NCBI GenBank assembly: GCA_017935745.1
Contig: JAGBGX010000019.1
Location: 1 to 64,000 of the forward strand
From: Treponema sp.
GTDB taxonomy: Bacteria > Spirochaetota > Spirochaetia > Treponematales > Treponemataceae
Length of the DNA stretch: 64,000 nt
Direction: 5' to 3'
Under the pieces are notes generated by a model. It worked only from the letters and a program-made list of their open reading frames with translations. It ran no database searches and had not been told where the DNA came from. Positions 60,640-64,000 of the stretch are shown one piece after another; the stretch's first letter is position 1, and each line of letters opens with the position of its first letter. A program made the position numbers and the translations under genes.

Positions 60640-61101
60640 TCACCGTTCCGACAGATACTTTTGTATTTCGCGCGATGTCAGTTTCCGTACCTGCGTGTCT
60701 GCGAATTCTTTGTATTCTCCGGCGATGAAGACGGGCTTCATGGCGGCGCACGTTTTTCCGTTGTGCGTTTTGAGATAGCGCAGCAGGTCATCGCTGTCCG
60801 CAAAGATTTTGTACGAAAGCCTGCCGTTTTCATTTTTCAGCTCGTAGATGCCGCACGGTTTTTTCATTGTGTAATCGGCGGTCCGCAGATACAGCTTCGC
60901 GATTTCCGGCGACTTGAACGGAAAGTTCCACCGCTGAAGTCCGCGCCCAGGTTCATGCTCAATGCAGATGCACCGCCCGCACGTTCCGCAGATGTACTGC
61001 GTGTGGTTTTTGAGGCAGTCCGCCGGATTTAAAAGCGGCGTTATTCTGTTTTTGTCGGCATAGCATTCTTCGCACATTTTGTTTTCGCTCCGGCTGCACA
61101 T
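60640..61101 (-). CDS. Small Cys-rich (zinc-ribbon-like) protein, unknown function
   Basis: 153 aa from ATG 61101, chosen because AAAGG lies just upstream; the frame is open further. Metal-binding candidates are CEECYADKN and YICGTCGRCICIEHEPGRG (CxxCxxC-x-C). The C-terminal part is a helical region, including KTHNGKTCAAMKPVF and REIQKYL. No family is recognised. It begins right after the nitroreductase stop, so they form an operon. Confidence 0.68.
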   Translation of the reverse strand: MCSRSENKMCEECYADKNRITPLLNPADCLKNHTQYICGTCGRCICIEHEPGRGLQRWNFPFKSPEIAKLYLRTADYTMKKPCGIYELKNENGRLSYKIFADSDDLLRYLKTHNGKTCAAMKPVFIAGEYKEFADTQVRKLTSREIQKYLSER

Positions 61102-61102
61102 T

Positions 61103-61642
61103 TTACCTTTGCGTTCTATTCGGAAATGAATTGAACCATGCCCGCTCCTCAAAAGTTCGCTTCTGTGGCGGCGTTGGTTCTGTCTCGGCGATGCCGACGG
61201 GCAAAAAGCACACCAGCTCAAAATCATCGGGAACGTTTAGAATCTGAGCCATCTGACAGCCGATTTTGTCTTCGTCGGTAATGTGGCCTTCATACCAGCA
61301 GCTTTGATATCCACGTTCAACTATCGCCAAAAGCATATTTTCGATTGCGGCGGAATAATCTTGAACCGCAAAGCATTTGTCCCTGTAGGCGTTTATTCTT
61401 TGCGCCAAAACGCATATCATGGCGGGGGCGGTTTCTCCTGCCGACGGATTTATGACCTTGTGCAGCTTTTTCAATACGTCCGTGTCATCCACCGCTATCA
61501 GGCTTGTCGTCTGCTTGTTGCAGCCTGACGGAGCGTTCAGTCCCGCTTTCATAATTGTGATTAAATCCTCTTTGGGAACGGCATTAGGCTTATACTTTCC
61601 TCTGTAACTGTGCCGTTTGTTTATTGCTTCTATTGTGTTCAT
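61103..61642 (-). CDS. Nitroreductase-family flavoprotein
   Basis: 179 aa. INKRHSYRGKYKPNAVP (RHSxRxY) and LNAPSGCNKQTTSLIAV bind FMN; CFAVQDYSAAIENMLLAIVERGYQSCWYEGH is the family core. The C-terminal PVGIAETEPTPP is typical of the small nitroreductase group. It is the first gene of a two-gene operon with the Cys-rich protein. GGAGG lies about 6 nt before the ATG. Confidence 0.9.
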   Translation of the reverse strand: MNTIEAINKRHSYRGKYKPNAVPKEDLITIMKAGLNAPSGCNKQTTSLIAVDDTDVLKKLHKVINPSAGETAPAMICVLAQRINAYRDKCFAVQDYSAAIENMLLAIVERGYQSCWYEGHITDEDKIGCQMAQILNVPDDFELVCFLPVGIAETEPTPPQKRTFEERAWFNSFPNRTQR

Positions 61643-61946
61643 TTTTTCCTCCGCTCATTCCGATTGTCAATTTAGTTCGTATTATAATGTATTATGAAGA
61701 ATTCTGGCAAATAGGAAGAATCCTTTTTACTTTTAGCACGAAAAATAAGCCACAGAACCGTCTCTGTCGGTACATTTCTTCTGACCTGCCATCTATATAC
61801 TCTAAGGAGTAGCAAATTCCTTATGAAATATGACGACGGCTCGGATTAAGTGAGAGGGAGGATTCGCATCATACGGATTGAAAAGTGTCGCCGTTCGCGC
61901 TGGCGGAATCGCTGTAGACAAAAATTCGTTTTCGTGGTCTAGTTGT
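61643..61946. other. Gene-free intergenic gap
   Basis: AT-rich promoter-like DNA for the nitroreductase at the left (TATAAT on the minus strand near 61682). No gene or strong structure is seen in the rest. Confidence 0.4.
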
Positions 61947-62366
61947 ATGATGAAGCGTTTTTGTAAAATTTTTTGTGCGGCGGTGTGTATGTTCAGTCTT
62001 TTCAGCTGTTTTGCGAAGCAGGGCAAGGCGGACGGAGGAAGCCGGGGCGGCTTCCGTTCAGTTTCCATGAGCGAAGGGATTTCCCTGATGGGCGCGCTCG
62101 AGGACGGGCAGTTCGTGCTGCTTGACGTGCGCCGCCCTGACGAATTCGCGCAGGGGCATATTCCCGGCGCACGGCTCCTCACGAACGAAACAATCAGCGC
62201 GGAAACCGTCCGCGAGCAGTTCCCCGACACGGCGCAACCCCTGTTTGTCTACTGCCGGAGCGGACGGCGCAGCAAGGAAGCCGCGCAGAAACTCGCCGCC
62301 CTCGGCTACACAAACATCACCGAAATCGGCGGCATCCTTGACTACGCAGGAGAACTTGAGCGGTAG
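61947..62366 (+). CDS. Rhodanese-domain lipoprotein
   Basis: 139 aa. The signal ends in lipobox LFSC (Cys21). A single rhodanese domain follows (about 38-135): LLDVRRPDEFAQGHIPGARLL, active-site loop VYCRSGRRS with catalytic Cys, and GYTNITEIGGI. As an envelope-anchored sulfurtransferase it may handle periplasmic sulfur or thiol redox. ATG 61947 or 61950; no ribosome site. A relic of a related C-terminus lies at 16984-17062. Confidence 0.88.
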   Translation: MMKRFCKIFCAAVCMFSLFSCFAKQGKADGGSRGGFRSVSMSEGISLMGALEDGQFVLLDVRRPDEFAQGHIPGARLLTNETISAETVREQFPDTAQPLFVYCRSGRRSKEAAQKLAALGYTNITEIGGILDYAGELER

Positions 62367-62448
62367 GGGGGCAGGCACCGGCAAGAGGACGGAATGTTAG
62401 GGATTGCACGCCTGGATCGTTTGCTGTTTCAGAATCATCCAGCCCGCG

Positions 62449-63216
62449 TCATGGATTCAAATTCTTCCGTGAGATGACGATAAGCTGGATGCCGTCCGCG
62501 GAAGACGGAGCACTGTTGAAATCGCTGAAGCTTTCTTCAATCTGCATGCTGCGCGCCTGCATAATCGGCTTCAGTTCGGAAAGAGAATACAGCCGCGTAG
62601 GATTTCCCCGGCGGATGACAGGCTTTTCGAGCGGCGCGCCGTATCGGAAGTCGAGCTGTCCGTACAGCATGATGTTCGTTTCGGCGTTCCATTCAAACTG
62701 CGAGAGCGTCAGGCATTTTTCGCCAGCATCCCAAAGCTTCAGCGGAAAGTGATGCGCCGCGTAGTCCGCATTCATAATGTCCATGCAGTGGCGGGCTCCC
62801 GGCTTTAGGGCGCGGGACACCGCATCGAAAATCTTCAGGTTTTCCGCTTCGTTTTCAAGATAGCCGATGGCTCCGTCTCCCATGCTGATGACGGCGTCAA
62901 ATTCCCCGTCAAAAGCGCAGTTCCTGACGTCGCCCAGAATAAACGATGCATCGAGATTCCGGCTTCGCGCCTGACTTTGCGCATAGTCTACGTATTCCTT
63001 TGTGATGTCAACACCGACTGTCCGGCAGCCGCGTTCAGCAAGCGCAAGCGAGTGCCGTCCGAAGCCGCACGCAAGGTCAAGCACACGCGAACCGCGTCCA
63101 AGCCCGAGCCGGGAGCACAGAAAGTCAGCCTGCGCTTCCGTGCCTTCTGTCCATGACATATCCGCAATATCAAGGCTCCAGATGTTTCTGTACCAGCTGC
63201 TTTCCGCCACTTCCAT
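62449..63216 (-). CDS. SAM-dependent methyltransferase
   Basis: 255 aa. Motif I VLDLACGFGRHSLALA near residue 45, then GVDITKEYVDYAQSQA, FDAVISMGDGAIGYLE and a C-terminal beta-strand domain with RLYSLSELKPIM. It belongs to the class I small-molecule methyltransferases; substrate unknown. Start 63216 has GGAGG 4 nt upstream. Confidence 0.87.
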   Translation of the reverse strand: MEVAESSWYRNIWSLDIADMSWTEGTEAQADFLCSRLGLGRGSRVLDLACGFGRHSLALAERGCRTVGVDITKEYVDYAQSQARSRNLDASFILGDVRNCAFDGEFDAVISMGDGAIGYLENEAENLKIFDAVSRALKPGARHCMDIMNADYAAHHFPLKLWDAGEKCLTLSQFEWNAETNIMLYGQLDFRYGAPLEKPVIRRGNPTRLYSLSELKPIMQARSMQIEESFSDFNSAPSSADGIQLIVISRKNLNP

Positions 63217-63323
63217 ACGTCCTCCTGACACACCCCGCCGGGGAGGCTTATTCTACAGCCTTCCGTTTCAAAATGTCAACAGACGGAAGATGATTTGTGC
63301 GGAAAATGAATGCCACGCCAGCG

Positions 63324-63995
63324 TCAGTTTCCGAGGCGGAATGTTACGCCGGTGTACACCTTGAGGCGCTGCACGCAGGAAATGTCGCACCAATCGCCAA
63401 GCTCCCAGACATCATCCCGCGAGTCGTCAACCGTTCCGTAGCAGAACCGGCCGCGCCCGACGGAATAGTCCGCGCCGAAGTCCAGCCCCACGCCGAACCG
63501 CTCGCGCTGCACGACCCAGAAGCGGTAGCCGCCGCTGATGTGCAGCCCGTACTCGAACGAAAGCACCGAATCGTACACGTCAGATGACCCGCGCTCGTCC
63601 CATGCGTTCATAAAGCGGAAGAACGCGCCCGGCGACACGAACAGCGAATGCCGTCCGAACATGAATTCAAACGCCGGCCCTGCCTGAACCTCCATGTTCC
63701 AGCCGCCGTCAAGGCTGTGCTGCCCGTCATGCTGCACAAAGCGCACGCGGTCCCAGCCAAGCCCCACGTTCAGCCCCGCATTGAACGTCTTCATTCCGCC
63801 GAAAAAGAACGTCGCGGACGCCTGCATTCCGGCGGGAAAGATTTCATGCACCCAGTCCCTGCCCGTCTCCCCGCCGAAGTCAATCCGCCTACTGCTGATC
63901 GGCGCAGCGTACAGATTTCCGCCTACTTCCACCGCCGCGAACAACGGAACGGCAGCCAGCGCCGCAAGGGCGCACAGTACAAAACACTTCTTCAT
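63324..63995 (-). CDS. Outer-membrane beta-barrel-like protein
   Basis: 223 aa. It has a Sec signal (MKKCFVLCALAALAAVPLFA) followed by alternating amphipathic strands (ASATFFFGGMKTFNAGLNVGLG, HSLFVSPGAFFRFMNAW, GLHISGGYRFWVVQRERFGVGLDF) and a final strand VYTGVTFRLGN. This indicates an eight-strand-type outer-membrane barrel; its function is unknown. It ends 13 bp before the window edge on its start side, so its promoter is outside. Confidence 0.75.
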   Translation of the reverse strand: MKKCFVLCALAALAAVPLFAAVEVGGNLYAAPISSRRIDFGGETGRDWVHEIFPAGMQASATFFFGGMKTFNAGLNVGLGWDRVRFVQHDGQHSLDGGWNMEVQAGPAFEFMFGRHSLFVSPGAFFRFMNAWDERGSSDVYDSVLSFEYGLHISGGYRFWVVQRERFGVGLDFGADYSVGRGRFCYGTVDDSRDDVWELGDWCDISCVQRLKVYTGVTFRLGN

Positions 63996-64000
63996 GTGTC

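Noticed and set aside
1-64000. tRNA or rRNA genes
   Set aside because: Reading for T-loop and conserved rRNA patterns by eye gave nothing convincing; a covariance search was not possible.

Overview
The window looks like part of a Treponema-type spirochaete chromosome. This is an inference from gene content: three large methyl-accepting chemotaxis proteins, many lipoproteins, a BspA-like leucine-rich lipoprotein, an orphan hydF, larE-larB-larC and poly-G tracts like those that switch genes in treponemes. No rRNA, tRNA or phylogenetic marker gene was found. Base composition is patchy, with GC-rich core genes alternating with AT-rich acquired ones.

Layout. 1-450: right end of a type II-like CRISPR array without cas genes. 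0.6-6.3 kb: hydF, an acetyltransferase, a zinc/cadmium efflux locus (ArsR sensor, separate HMA metallochaperone, P1B ATPase), a dense array of RNA hairpins and a GH25 lysozyme lipoprotein. 6.4-8.7 kb: an XRE-ibrA-ibrB operon with twin operators. 8.8-16.4 kb: an envelope-directed cluster of two caspase-like proteases, a DUF4384 protein, a Thr-rich secreted protein and two large lipoproteins. 16.5-31.1 kb: three chemoreceptors, a lone sugar-binding lipoprotein and a defence-type block (helicase IV-like protein, truncated antitoxin, frameshifted MmeI-like restriction-modification enzyme). 31.1-36.3 kb: larEBC for the nickel-pincer cofactor and a two-component system. 36.4-50.2 kb: mostly single enzymes, acetyltransferases and regulators, including a textbook MerR/SDR divergent promoter. 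50.2-50.8 kb: two small secreted proteins under an XRE repressor with twin operators. 51.1-56.1 kb: a P-loop kinase followed by a TetR-controlled heterodimeric ABC exporter. 56.1-64 kb: flavodoxin, Cys-rich redox protein, MATE pump, two decayed acetyltransferases, nitroreductase, rhodanese lipoprotein, methyltransferase and an outer-membrane protein.

Main observations. (1) Two cargo blocks, 19206-25369 (helicase plus restriction) and 51634-56074 (ABC exporter plus TetR), each lie just downstream of an intact gene and end in a second copy of that gene's 3' end. This is the layout left by integration at a gene 3' end, yet neither block has an integrase. (2) Two poly-G tracts look like switches: G8 splits the restriction enzyme into two frames, and G9 lies between a -35 and a possible -10 of the sugar-binding lipoprotein. 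(3) The caspase/DUF4384/lipoprotein cluster, with mosaic paralogues, is the best candidate for an undescribed system. (4) Many genes have a -10 box only 6-9 nt before the ATG, so leaderless mRNA seems common here.
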